DNA from: Novipirellula galeiformis
Lineage (GTDB): Bacteria; Planctomycetota; Planctomycetia; Pirellulales; Pirellulaceae
Assembly: GCF_007860095.1 (NCBI RefSeq)
Contig: NZ_SJPT01000005.1
Coordinates: 372,001-436,000, forward strand
Length of the DNA stretch: 64,000 nucleotides
Direction of reading: 5' to 3'
Notes under the pieces: generated by a model
What the model was told of the DNA's origin: nothing
The model's database searches: none
Seen by the model: the letters and a program-made list of their open reading frames with translations, nothing else
Part shown: positions 1 through 8,082 of the stretch, piece by piece
Layout of the letters: each line of letters opens with the position of its first letter
Numbering within the stretch: position 1 is the stretch's first letter
Program-made: the position numbers and the translations under genes

Positions 1-146
1 CGATCCGCCATCAGCTCGACACCATCCTTCATGATGCGAAACAGCCAGGGCTGAGTGTTGTAGTTCGACGGCGCCTGGACCGCTTGCCCCACCGCATTGC
101 GGAGTCGCCCAATCAGAGTGGTTTGTGATGTCGATTCCGTACTCAT
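1..146 (-). CDS. Nitroreductase-family protein (Acg-like), 5' part only
   Basis: The start ATG is at 144-146 and the frame leaves the window at its left edge, giving 48 complete codons. The visible N-terminus contains APSNYNTQPWLFRI followed by VELMAD. This is the signature seen at the start of Acg/Rv2032-type nitroreductases (family knowledge), where the SxxNTQPW segment helps bind FMN. The family is linked to hypoxia and dormancy in mycobacteria; its substrate is generally unknown. No convincing Shine-Dalgarno sequence precedes the ATG, but a good sigma-54 promoter lies about 85 bp upstream. The identification rests on a short fragment. Confidence 0.6.
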   Translation of the reverse strand, partial: MSTESTSQTTLIGRLRNAVGQAVQAPSNYNTQPWLFRIMKDGVELMAD

Positions 147-230
147 TGATTTGCCACACACTTAAATTGTTTTGTCACATACTTGGATGCGAAGGAAAGT
201 TCGCTACGCCAACGGCGTACTCCAAAAAGG

Positions 231-246
231 TGCAAACAGTGCGCCA
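231..246 (-). promoter_or_regulatory. Predicted sigma-54 (-24/-12) promoter for the nitroreductase gene
   Basis: Read on the minus strand the site is TGGCGCACTGTTTGCA. It matches TGGCAC-N5-TTGCW with one change, and the GG and GC pairs are exactly ten bases apart. It points at the nitroreductase start at 146, and an NtrC-type activator gene lies at 11392-12843. Confidence 0.6.
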
Positions 247-311
247 CGTCACGGCAATCGAAACATGCGCAGACACATTCCTCTCGCACCAGAATGATCG
301 ACAACCGCTCG

Positions 312-1793
312 CTACAGCACGGGGCTGAACAAACGTGCGATGGCGGTACCAACGCGAGCCAACCAGGGTCGGAGTGGCCCGTCCAACGCATTGCTCCACT
401 GAGATTCGGCAAAATCTTGCTCCAGCATGTTGGCGACTTCTGTGATCAAGCTTGGTTCTGCGATCGCCACCATCAATTCAAAGTTCAAGTGCAAGGAACG
501 ATTGTCAAAGTTGGTCGACCCGATCAACACCAACTCATCATCGACCAAAACGCATTTTTGATGCAACACGCCTCCTTGATATCGATAAACCGGAATTCCA
601 AGCTCCGCCAACTCTTGTTCGTAGTGGTACCCGGCCATGTAGACCGCCCATTGGTCGGCAACCGAGGGAATCAAGAGTCGCACATCCACCCCACGCGCCC
701 GCGCCATCGACAACGCTACCATCAAGGCGTCATCGGGAACCAAATACGGCGTGCTAATCCACAATCGCTCTCTCGCCGCCCCCGCTACCGCCGCGAACAT
801 CATCGTAGCGCGTGGCCGTGGATCGGCAGGTCCGGTGGCACACACCGCTGCTAACCCCGAGTCGTTTTGCGGGTTGGGATCGCGATCCCATCTTGCCTCC
901 GGCAAATCGATCCGCGCCGCCCAGTAGTAGTCACCCGCAAACACGGCTTGAACTTTTCTTGCCAATTCGCCATGGATCTCCACCGCGGTGTCGCGCCACC
1001 GCGTCACCCAACTCGCCTTGCCAAGATACTCATCCCCTAAATTCAAACCGCCCACGATGGCGACCTTGCCGTCGACGATCACCAACTTGCGATGATTGCG
1101 AAAATTGATTTGAAATCGGTTCACGAATCCTTGCCGTGTGTTAAACGCACGGACGTCGACGCCTCCCTCGGCCAAGCGATCCAAGTAGGCTTGGCTCAGC
1201 CGCAAACACCCTACTTCGTCATACAACAATCGCACCACAACCCCACGCGCTGCGGATGCGACTAAGGCCTCGGCAACTCGATTCCCCAGCTCGTCATCGC
1301 GAATGATATAGAAAGCGAGGTAGAGATACTCTTGTGCCGCTTCAATCTGGGATAGCAACGTGTCGAAGAACGCTTCGCCGTCAATCAGTAGCCGAAAGGT
1401 ATTGCCCGTGCAGAGGGGCGTGTCCAAAACATCGGCCAAATACTCCAACGTCGTGTTGGCCGATGTCGTGCTGGCCGACGTTGACCGCGCGTTCACTTCG
1501 GTGACCAATTCTCGACGAACCAACTCGACCGATTGGACATACCGCTCGCCTACGGCACGAATCGCTTCTCGATAACCTTCGAAGCGGTGCCGCGCAAACA
1601 CCCAATACATCGGCAATACCAGGAACGGAATTGTGATCAAACCAATCACCCACGCCACCGCCGCCTGGGATGTACGAACATGACGTAGCGAGTGAAACGC
1701 AGATGCGATTGCCAACAGTTCGATCAAAATCACGATCGCGGGAATCACCGTGATGAACCACCACTGGTCGGTAAGTGAATCAAATATCGACAT
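312..1793 (-). CDS. cls: Cardiolipin synthase (phospholipase D family)
   Basis: This 493-residue protein condenses two phosphatidylglycerols, or a related phospholipid pair, into cardiolipin at the inner membrane. Two hydrophobic helices at about residues 13-33 and 45-66 anchor it, followed by two PLD domains. The catalytic HxKxxxxD motifs are complete: H234/K236/D241 in the HRKLVIVDG segment and H411/K413/D418 in the HQKCVLVDD segment. Length and order match bacterial Cls. It is the gene downstream of nothing obvious on its strand and is divergent from a universal stress protein. Placement in a stress island suggests membrane remodelling during stress (inference). Start is the ATG at 1791-1793. 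Confidence 0.9.
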   Translation of the reverse strand: MSIFDSLTDQWWFITVIPAIVILIELLAIASAFHSLRHVRTSQAAVAWVIGLITIPFLVLPMYWVFARHRFEGYREAIRAVGERYVQSVELVRRELVTEVNARSTSASTTSANTTLEYLADVLDTPLCTGNTFRLLIDGEAFFDTLLSQIEAAQEYLYLAFYIIRDDELGNRVAEALVASAARGVVVRLLYDEVGCLRLSQAYLDRLAEGGVDVRAFNTRQGFVNRFQINFRNHRKLVIVDGKVAIVGGLNLGDEYLGKASWVTRWRDTAVEIHGELARKVQAVFAGDYYWAARIDLPEARWDRDPNPQNDSGLAAVCATGPADPRPRATMMFAAVAGAARERLWISTPYLVPDDALMVALSMARARGVDVRLLIPSVADQWAVYMAGYHYEQELAELGIPVYRYQGGVLHQKCVLVDDELVLIGSTNFDNRSLHLNFELMVAIAEPSLITEVANMLEQDFAESQWSNALDGPLRPWLARVGTAIARLFSPVL

Positions 1794-2187
1794 AATAGAA
1801 CATTGTACCGCAATTAGTTGCCTCGACTCCCAGCCGAGCGCCCCCTCAGTTCGCTCCTTTCGCGTTGCAAACCATCGAAACTACGAGCGTCACAAGCCCA
1901 AAAACTCAATTCACCGGCTCGTGGATCCACCGGAGCCTGCATCTGCGGTGCTGTGCACATTGTCTCGCGTCGCCGTTAGCAATCGGTTCTGTTTGTCACG
2001 CTCCTTCCACGCTACGTCAACCGGCCGCCCCATTTCCGCTTCGGCCCGTGGTTTGCAAGCTTGCAAGATTTGCACATGGAATACCGCTCGACCGGGGGAT
2101 TACCGCGTGCAGGTGCATCGAGATGACATTTATCGTTACCACCACCCTCAAGTTTCTCATTCCTGTTTCAATCGTGGAGACCGAAAC
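1794..2187. other. Divergent intergenic region between cls and a stress-protein gene
   Basis: No supported gene. An open frame runs through it into the stress protein, but its codons look non-coding. A weaker sigma-54-like element, CGGCCCGTGGTTTGCA at 2042-2057 on the plus strand, has the correct GG-N10-GC spacing and a perfect -12 box. It could drive the stress protein at 2188. Confidence 0.4.
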
Positions 2188-2616
2188 ATGTCAGGATTAA
2201 TAGCCAAGCGAATCGTTGTCCCCGTCGATTTCAGTAAGATGTCGCTTGATGCCGTCGACCAAGCGCTCGAAATCGTTGAAAACGAAGGTTCGATTGATGT
2301 GATCCATGTGCTCTCGACCTTGCCCGCGATGGAGTATGGCAACTTGTATGGCACGGTCACCGATGAAACTCGAATTGAACACGTCAAAAAGAATCTTCGC
2401 GAACGGCTGTCCGACGCCAAACACGCCGCGACGACCATTCATGTGAGCATCGGCGATGCGGGGCGTGAAATCACAAGTTTCGCCGAACGCGAACACGCCG
2501 ATTTGATCGTCATTCCGTCTCACGGCTATGGGTTTGTCAAACATATCTTGCTGGGCTCGGTAGCCGAACGCGTGGTCCGGCTCGCCCATTGTCCGGTGCT
2601 TGTGTTACGCAACTAA
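2188..2616 (+). CDS. Universal stress protein, single UspA domain
   Basis: A 142-residue cytoplasmic protein with one UspA fold. It begins IVVPVDFS and ends with the nucleotide-loop segment ILLGSVAERVV and the terminal strand CPVLVLRN, as in ATP-binding Usp proteins. The ATG at 2188 was chosen because GGAGA at 2176-2180 sits seven bases upstream and because the conserved domain starts directly after it; the frame extends further upstream without domain signal. Such proteins bind ATP and aid survival under starvation or low oxygen (family knowledge). It is one of four Usp genes in the first 21 kb. A weak sigma-54-like site lies about 130 bp upstream. Confidence 0.9.
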   Translation: MSGLIAKRIVVPVDFSKMSLDAVDQALEIVENEGSIDVIHVLSTLPAMEYGNLYGTVTDETRIEHVKKNLRERLSDAKHAATTIHVSIGDAGREITSFAEREHADLIVIPSHGYGFVKHILLGSVAERVVRLAHCPVLVLRN

Positions 2617-2676
2617 GCGGTTTGCAACACCGAAGCACGCTGTCTTGAGATATCGACCTGAGCCGAAACTCCGACA

Positions 2677-3138
2677 CTATCCAAGTTGTTTTCGCAGCGT
2701 TTCCAGACAGACATCCAACGCGGTTTGAGTGTCAACGCCGATCGCCATCTGCGGCTGGAACGCTTCCGCTCGACCTAACCAGAGTGTGACCCGTTCGATG
2801 GGTTTGCCCAACGACTGTGCCATCCGGTAAGTCGTCGAGAGCCCCCAATCATGAGTGCCATGACTGGGCAGCATCTGGATTTGATTCCGGTGCTCGGGGT
2901 TCGCCCCCTCAAGTCGCCACAAGCAAACATGCTCGGGCAACCCAATCGCCGCATCCACCACATGAACGTGAGAAGCCAAATCAAGCCAGAACAAGATGTC
3001 GATGGGATGCCTAATTTTATGGAGCTCGACAGCGATCGGCGACCGCAACAGCGCGTCGATGACGCACCAGCCAAATTGGTCATCACCGTTCAAACTGCCT
3101 AGCCCAAGCACCACTTGGCCGCTTGGATTTACGTTCAT
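2677..3138 (-). CDS. [NiFe] hydrogenase maturation endopeptidase
   Basis: A 153-residue HybD/HoxW-family protease. After nickel insertion, enzymes of this family clip the C-terminal peptide of the hydrogenase large subunit just after the DPCxxCxxH motif. The N-terminal nucleus VLGLGSLNGDDQFGW carries the conserved GxGN/S-DD-xG motif with the nickel-sensing acidic residue, and a second acidic segment follows at VVDAAIG. Its ATG overlaps the stop of the large-subunit gene by four bases, so it is the last gene of hydG-hydD-hydA-protease and should be specific for that large subunit. A second, different endopeptidase is encoded at 37155-37736 for the other hydrogenase. Confidence 0.85.
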   Translation of the reverse strand: MNVNPSGQVVLGLGSLNGDDQFGWCVIDALLRSPIAVELHKIRHPIDILFWLDLASHVHVVDAAIGLPEHVCLWRLEGANPEHRNQIQMLPSHGTHDWGLSTTYRMAQSLGKPIERVTLWLGRAEAFQPQMAIGVDTQTALDVCLETLRKQLG

Positions 3139-4430
3139 CGCGGTCCCCGATCAATGGTCACTGCGTGAGTCGAACAACTAATACAGGGATCATAGGTACG
3201 AATCAGTTTCTCGCATTCGGCGGCAATGATTTCATCCGGTTCATGAATCAGTTGCGGTAGATACAAACACAAATCGGATTCGATTTGTCGCTGGTTCTGT
3301 GACGTGGGTGGAACAATCTTTGCCTTGGTGACGAGTCCGTCATCACTGATCTCGTAGTGATGGTACATCATCCCACGCGGTGCTTCGGTCGCGGCACATC
3401 CGAAGCCGGCCTTGGCAACATGAGGCATAAAGGCTTCCTTCGTTTCACGGTACTCTTCGATGATCAAGATCGCTTGCTGCAAGCAGCTAACGACTTCGAT
3501 GATCCGAGCGAGGATGGAGCGGAAACGATTTTGCATCAAGGAAGGTGGGGCGATTCGATTTGCCAGACGGAGTGCGTCTGGAACGAGCCGATGACGATTC
3601 AGCGTGAGTCGTGCCAGGGGGCCTAGCAAGTAAGACGAAGGGTGATCGCGACGAGTCGAATGCAGGGCGTTGCTGTGAGCCACCTGAGTTTCGGCGAAAT
3701 CCCGCTCATACTCGCCGACATCGATTGCGGGAAATCGCGTCGACGCAATCACGCCTTCGTTCATCGCGTATTCATCGGGATGATGCAGCGCCACCCACTC
3801 GCAATCGGGCTCGAACGAGGGAAAGTCAAATCCAGCGATCCACTCCGCCGAGTCGATCGCCGCATCGAGCGCCCCACAAAGGGGTTGCAACAATGACGTC
3901 AGTTCATCCCGCGACGGCAAGCGATGAAAGCCGCCTACCCGAACGTTGACCGGATGAATCGCGCGGCCCCCGAGAATTTCGACAATGGAATTGCCTGTTT
4001 TCTTGATGCGCAATCCATCATTGATGCGTTCTGGAAACTGCTTAGCCAGTTCGATGCCGTTGGCACATCCAAAAAAGTCGGCTGCGTTGAGCATGAAGAT
4101 ATGTAGGGCGTGGCTTTCGATCCATTCGCCACAGTAAAGCAAACGCCGTAGTTGCCGAATCTCGGGTGTCACCGCAATGCCCAAGGCGGCCTCCAACGCA
4201 TGCACCGATACCATTTGGTATGCGACCGGACAAATCCCACAAATTCTGGCCGTCATGTCGGGCACGTCTTGAATCGATCGTCCACAAAGAAAGGCTTCAA
4301 AGAACCGCGGTGGCTCATAGATACAAAGACGCACCTCTGCGATTTCGTTGCCGTCGATGCGGATGTGCAGCGCTCCCTCGCCTTCGACTCGAGTCAGTGC
4401 ATTGACGGTGATCTTTCGACTACGGCTCAT
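3135..4430 (-). CDS. hydA: [NiFe] hydrogenase large (alpha) subunit, group 3b-like
   Basis: A 431-residue catalytic subunit carrying the Ni-Fe(CN)2CO site. The N-terminal nickel ligands are in RICGICP (C64, C67) and the C-terminal ones in DPCISCSTH (C416, C419). The nine residues after H422 would be removed by the adjacent protease. The compact size, the absence of export signals and the neighbours (NAD(P)/FAD subunit and [2Fe-2S] protein) match the cytosolic NADP-linked sulfhydrogenase type rather than membrane uptake enzymes. It overlaps hydD and the protease gene by four bases each (ATGA), so translation is coupled. The group assignment comes from motifs and gene content, not from a tree. 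Confidence 0.9.
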   Translation of the reverse strand: MSRSRKITVNALTRVEGEGALHIRIDGNEIAEVRLCIYEPPRFFEAFLCGRSIQDVPDMTARICGICPVAYQMVSVHALEAALGIAVTPEIRQLRRLLYCGEWIESHALHIFMLNAADFFGCANGIELAKQFPERINDGLRIKKTGNSIVEILGGRAIHPVNVRVGGFHRLPSRDELTSLLQPLCGALDAAIDSAEWIAGFDFPSFEPDCEWVALHHPDEYAMNEGVIASTRFPAIDVGEYERDFAETQVAHSNALHSTRRDHPSSYLLGPLARLTLNRHRLVPDALRLANRIAPPSLMQNRFRSILARIIEVVSCLQQAILIIEEYRETKEAFMPHVAKAGFGCAATEAPRGMMYHHYEISDDGLVTKAKIVPPTSQNQRQIESDLCLYLPQLIHEPDEIIAAECEKLIRTYDPCISCSTHAVTIDRGPR

Positions 4431-5242
4431 GGCGCAGGCCGATTCGTGGGATGCTCGGATTCGATGCGGTTGCTTTCAATCTGAAACAACTTCGCAGCGG
4501 AGTTCATGTTTCGCAGCTGATGAATCATCTGCAAGGGCGTGACCCCTACTTCGAGATAGTGCTCGGACATCGCTTTTGCATTCGCTTGGTCACAGGGGCC
4601 AAAACAGCCGTAGCATGGTCGGTGGTACGCTGGACAGATCGCTCCGCACCCGGCCTGCGTGATCGGGCCCAAACAGGGCTTCGCTTGGGTCACCGCAATG
4701 CACACCACGCCGCGCCGCTTGCAATCCAAGCAAACACTGTGTGAGGGAATATTCGGTCTGCGTTGGTTGATGAACGCCAACACGACCTCTAACAATTGAA
4801 CCTTATCCACCGGGCAACCACGAAGTTCAAAATCGACTGTCACGTGATCGCTGATCGCGGTGCTGGTGGCGAGCGAATCGATGTATTCGGGATGCGCGTA
4901 GACACGTTGCAAGTATTCATCGTGATCGGCCCAATTCCGCAGCGATTGGATACCGCCCGCCGTTGCGCATGCGCCGATGGTGACCAAGACGCGTGATTGT
5001 CGTCGAATCTCGCGAATGCGATCTTCATCCTCGTGAGTCGAGATCGAGCCTTCCACGAGCGTCAAATCAAAAGGTCCCGTCTGCGTATGGCTACTGAGTT
5101 CCAAGAAATGAACGATCTCAACCTTGTCCGCCAAAGCGAGCAACTCATCCTCACAGCTGAGCAGTGAAAGTTGGCAACCGTCACAGGAGGCGAACTTAAA
5201 AACCGCCAGGCGTTTCTTTTCTTTCATTGGCAAATTCGTCAT
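4427..5242 (-). CDS. hydD: [NiFe] hydrogenase small (delta) subunit
   Basis: A 271-residue iron-sulfur subunit that passes electrons from the NiFe site. The proximal-cluster motif FASCDGCQ has C20 and C23, with further cysteines at GACAT and RGCP. The C-terminal half is cysteine-rich (CLDCKRRG, CLGPITQAGCGAICP, CYGCFGPC) and provides additional [4Fe-4S] ligands. There is no Tat signal peptide, so the complex is cytoplasmic. It lies between hydG and hydA with ATGA overlaps on both sides. The tail after residue 250 is poorly conserved-looking. Confidence 0.88.
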   Translation of the reverse strand: MTNLPMKEKKRLAVFKFASCDGCQLSLLSCEDELLALADKVEIVHFLELSSHTQTGPFDLTLVEGSISTHEDEDRIREIRRQSRVLVTIGACATAGGIQSLRNWADHDEYLQRVYAHPEYIDSLATSTAISDHVTVDFELRGCPVDKVQLLEVVLAFINQRRPNIPSHSVCLDCKRRGVVCIAVTQAKPCLGPITQAGCGAICPAYHRPCYGCFGPCDQANAKAMSEHYLEVGVTPLQMIHQLRNMNSAAKLFQIESNRIESEHPTNRPAP

Positions 5243-6087
5243 AGATCTTTGACCTCCAACAATGCCTCGATGAGATCGAAACGCAGCACCGGCCCGTCTT
5301 TACAAACGAAATGGGGCCCGAATTGACAGTGCCCACACGTGCCTACGGCGCAGTTCATGTTACGCTCGAGCGATACCCACATCCGTCGCCGCTCGAATCC
5401 TCGCGAGATCGCCATCTGAATCGTGTACATCATCATGACCTCGGGACCACACGTCATTAGCGACGCTCCGGCGGGCTTGAATCGGTTCAATCGCTCCAGC
5501 AATAGCGTCACGACACCAATGTTCCCCGTCCAAGTCGATTCCGCGCGATCCACGGTCGTTTGCACGTTGATCCCCCCGGCTTTCCAGCGAGAATATTCGT
5601 TGCGGTAGAGCAGGTCGCGGGGAGTTCGTGCACCGATCAACAGGTGCACTTCCCCAAACTCGCTACGGCGACGAATCAACTGATTTACCAACGACCGCAT
5701 CGGCGCCAAACCGATCCCCCCACACACCAGCACCAAATCGGCACCGACGCATTCATCGATCGGCCAAGCCGAACCAAACGGGCCTCGCACCCCGAGTGTC
5801 GCCCCCACCGACAAACGAAACATCGCTCCGGTGACATTACCTACTTTGCGAATGGTGTGTAGCAGGAGGTCTGAGTGCAGGGCATCTCCACTGAGCGAAA
5901 TCGCGGTTTCCCCCACTCCCGGCATGTACAGCATGTTGAACTGGCCCGGCTTTGCCGGCACTCGGGGTTTCGACTTCGCATCGACCCAGGCAAGCTCAAA
6001 CGTGGCAACGCCCGGCGTCTCGGCCCGGATCGCGGTGACCACAGCAGCCTGGGTATGCCAAGGATTGCGGTACGCTGGTTCGCTCAT
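5239..6087 (-). CDS. hydG: Hydrogenase gamma subunit, FAD/NAD(P)-binding oxidoreductase
   Basis: A 282-residue ferredoxin-reductase-type subunit that exchanges electrons between the iron-sulfur chain and NAD(P)H. It has an N-terminal FAD barrel (about 1-100), a nucleotide-binding domain with CGGIGLAPMRS, and a C-terminal [2Fe-2S] motif CAVGTCGHCQ...CKDGPV, as in HydG/PyrK-like proteins. The start MSEPAYRN at 6087 was preferred to the longer frame beginning at 6147 because the extra 20 residues have no domain signal and overlap the next gene. The matching beta subunit, hydB, is not adjacent but 10 kb away on the other strand. Confidence 0.87.
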   Translation of the reverse strand: MSEPAYRNPWHTQAAVVTAIRAETPGVATFELAWVDAKSKPRVPAKPGQFNMLYMPGVGETAISLSGDALHSDLLLHTIRKVGNVTGAMFRLSVGATLGVRGPFGSAWPIDECVGADLVLVCGGIGLAPMRSLVNQLIRRRSEFGEVHLLIGARTPRDLLYRNEYSRWKAGGINVQTTVDRAESTWTGNIGVVTLLLERLNRFKPAGASLMTCGPEVMMMYTIQMAISRGFERRRMWVSLERNMNCAVGTCGHCQFGPHFVCKDGPVLRFDLIEALLEVKDL

Positions 6088-6143
6088 GAGTGCTATCCAC
6101 TGGATCCGCCGTGAGGAGTCCGAACACGCGATAATGATTGAAT

Positions 6144-6656
6144 TCACCGAGGACGCGCGGTGGACCTTGATTTGGAGAACGACTGCGCCGTCTCCTGAGG
6201 TGCAATTCTTGATTCTGGCTGTTCTTCGTGCTCGTACTCAGCATCGCGGTACTCGTACTCGTCACCCGCATTGTACGGTGCGTTGGATTCGGAGACAGCG
6301 TCAGCGCGGGCGATCAGTCGCGTCAGCATCGAAACAATCCGTTTGAGCGTTCGTTTCAATTCGCCGTGCACTTTGTCACCAAGCCCGTCCGTAACGGCGA
6401 GTACATCCTGAATCGAAGCGCATTCTAATGCCGATCCGCGGGCAATATCGAGAAATCGATTTCGATCCTTGAGGCTGCGTTTGCCGTTGCCTTCGGCAAT
6501 GTTCAGCGGAATCGATTGAGCGGCGCGAACCCATTGGTCACGGGCATGACGATGAAGACCGACTAAATCCTTTGCGACCGAAAACGACGAAGCGACGTAG
6601 TCAATCGACAGCCGGTAAACATCAAGTCGATCATGGTCGAAGATTGGTTCGGTCAT
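6144..6656 (-). CDS. Four-helix-bundle protein (23S rRNA intervening-sequence protein family)
   Basis: A 170-residue protein whose first 115 residues match the S23/IVP-type four-helix bundle family: LDVYRLSIDYV, then QWVRAAQSIPLNIAEGNGK and RFLDIARGSALECASIQDVL. The family's role is unclear; members sit inside 23S rRNA insertions or as solitary genes. The C-terminal 50 residues are low-complexity and acidic (EYEYRDAEYEHEEQ). This tail is encoded by the same GAGTAC/GAGCAC hexamers that form a tandem array just upstream of the start codon. It precedes hydG by 56 bp on the same strand but has no obvious functional link to it. Confidence 0.75.
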   Translation of the reverse strand: MTEPIFDHDRLDVYRLSIDYVASSFSVAKDLVGLHRHARDQWVRAAQSIPLNIAEGNGKRSLKDRNRFLDIARGSALECASIQDVLAVTDGLGDKVHGELKRTLKRIVSMLTRLIARADAVSESNAPYNAGDEYEYRDAEYEHEEQPESRIAPQETAQSFSKSRSTARPR

Positions 6657-6670
6657 CAGTGCCCCGTTTC

Positions 6671-6718
6671 GAGTACGAGCACGAGTACGAGCACGAGTAC
6701 GAGCACGAGTACGAGCAC
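6671..6718. repeat. Four exact tandem copies of GAGTACGAGCAC
   Basis: The 12-bp unit GAGTACGAGCAC is repeated four times, ending in a decayed GAACTC. It starts 15 bp upstream of the four-helix-bundle start codon, in its probable leader. Related hexamers occur inside the 3' end of that gene near 6231-6265. The remaining intergenic sequence to 6924 shows nothing further. Confidence 0.9.
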
Positions 6719-6924
6719 GAACTCTTCAATGCCAGTAACGAGTCGTTCCTATGACGCTGAGCGGCAGAAGTGCATCTGTGATGCCAAGCAATGCCAGGAC
6801 GCTTCGTTTACGCGAGTTGCGACCCGAACATGATCGCCAATGTGCTCTCGTGCTCATCGCGTCTGTGCTATGGGGAGCAATTTCAAGCAATCCGCTTCCA
6901 ATCACCACGCGTGGAGGGGCCTAT

Positions 6925-8058
6925 TCAGGACCGCCATTTCCGCGGCAGATGGACGGCGAAGGTGGTGCCCACGCCAAGTTGGCTTTGAGCTTCCAAGTGG
7001 CCTTGATTCTTATCCAAAATGGCAGCGGAAACGGCCAACCCCAACCCCATGCCTTGCGCCTTGGTTGAAAACAGCGGTTCGGTGATCCTGCGCAGGTGCT
7101 CGTCTTTAATCCCGGTCCCGGTATCGATGACTTCGATGACGATTTCCTCCCGCGTCACGTCGGAGCCAAGCGTGATGGTGCCGCCATCGGGCATCGCGTC
7201 CCCCGCGTTGCGGATCAGATTGTGCAACACGATCGAAATTTGATTGGGATCGACCATCGCAATGGGCTTCTCGGTCGCCACCTGGTTCAAAATTTTCACG
7301 TTCTCGGGCACCGAAACGGACTCGAGGACCTGATGCACTAAATCATTGATGTTGCACCGTGCGATGCGTGGTTCAGGCAAACGGACGAAGTCCGAAAGTG
7401 CCGTAATCACGTTTTCGATCAACGAGACTTGCCGGTCGATTCGATCGAGATGCTCTCTCGTTTTTTCGAGCGAGAGGTTCTTGGCGTTGCGAAGGTAGTA
7501 GGCTGAGGTGCGGACTGCGTTGAGTGGATTGCGGATCTCGTGCGCGATGCCACCGGAAACTTGCCCCAACGTCGCCAACTTCTCCGCTCGCAACAACTCA
7601 GCCTGCGTGGCGCGCAACTCGCCGGTGCGATCTCGCACGCGTTGTTCGAGTTGATCATTGACTTCGGACAACTGCTGCTGGGCACTTTTCAGGTCACTGA
7701 TATCGCGAACGATTCCGGCAAACAGCTTCTTGTCGCCAAACGGCACCTCGCTGACAGCCAAGTGCATCGGAAAGGTGGTATCGTCTTTTCGCTTTCCCGT
7801 GACCTCGCGTCCAATGCCAATGATTTTGGCGCGGCCTGTATTCTGATAATTGCGCAGATAACCGTCATGCTCTTCACGGTATGGAGAGGGCATCAGAATC
7901 TTGACGTTCTCGCCAATCATGTCCGCCTGGGTGTAAGCGAACAATTTGGTGGTTGCCGGATTGACCGATTGAATGATCCCCCGGGTGTCAATGACGATGA
8001 TCGCATCGACGGCGGTTTGCAATAATGCGGCGAGCAGCGCCTGGTCTTGTTCTTGCAT
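6925..8058 (-). CDS. PAS-domain sensor histidine kinase (FixL/NtrB-like)
   Basis: A 377-residue soluble kinase. A PAS domain at about residues 8-125 has the FixL-type core (AIIVIDTRGIIQSVNPATTKLFAY and MPSPYREEHDGYL), followed by a coiled-coil linker, the phosphoacceptor H-box HEIRNPLN, and an ATPase domain with NLIRNAGDAM, DTGTGI and GMGLGLAV. FixL-like PAS domains often bind heme, flavin or nothing; the ligand cannot be read here. It lies 24 bp downstream of the receiver-PAS kinase on the same strand and probably shares a transcript. It may phosphorylate the NtrC-like regulator at 11392 (inference). Confidence 0.87.
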   Translation of the reverse strand: MQEQDQALLAALLQTAVDAIIVIDTRGIIQSVNPATTKLFAYTQADMIGENVKILMPSPYREEHDGYLRNYQNTGRAKIIGIGREVTGKRKDDTTFPMHLAVSEVPFGDKKLFAGIVRDISDLKSAQQQLSEVNDQLEQRVRDRTGELRATQAELLRAEKLATLGQVSGGIAHEIRNPLNAVRTSAYYLRNAKNLSLEKTREHLDRIDRQVSLIENVITALSDFVRLPEPRIARCNINDLVHQVLESVSVPENVKILNQVATEKPIAMVDPNQISIVLHNLIRNAGDAMPDGGTITLGSDVTREEIVIEVIDTGTGIKDEHLRRITEPLFSTKAQGMGLGLAVSAAILDKNQGHLEAQSQLGVGTTFAVHLPRKWRS

Positions 8059-8082
8059 CCGTCCGCAATCAAAAAAGGAAAA

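Noticed and set aside
6088-6656. Sigma-54 site for hydG-hydD-hydA
   Set aside because: No GC-N10-CC arrangement with acceptable boxes was found upstream of hydG or upstream of the four-helix-bundle gene.
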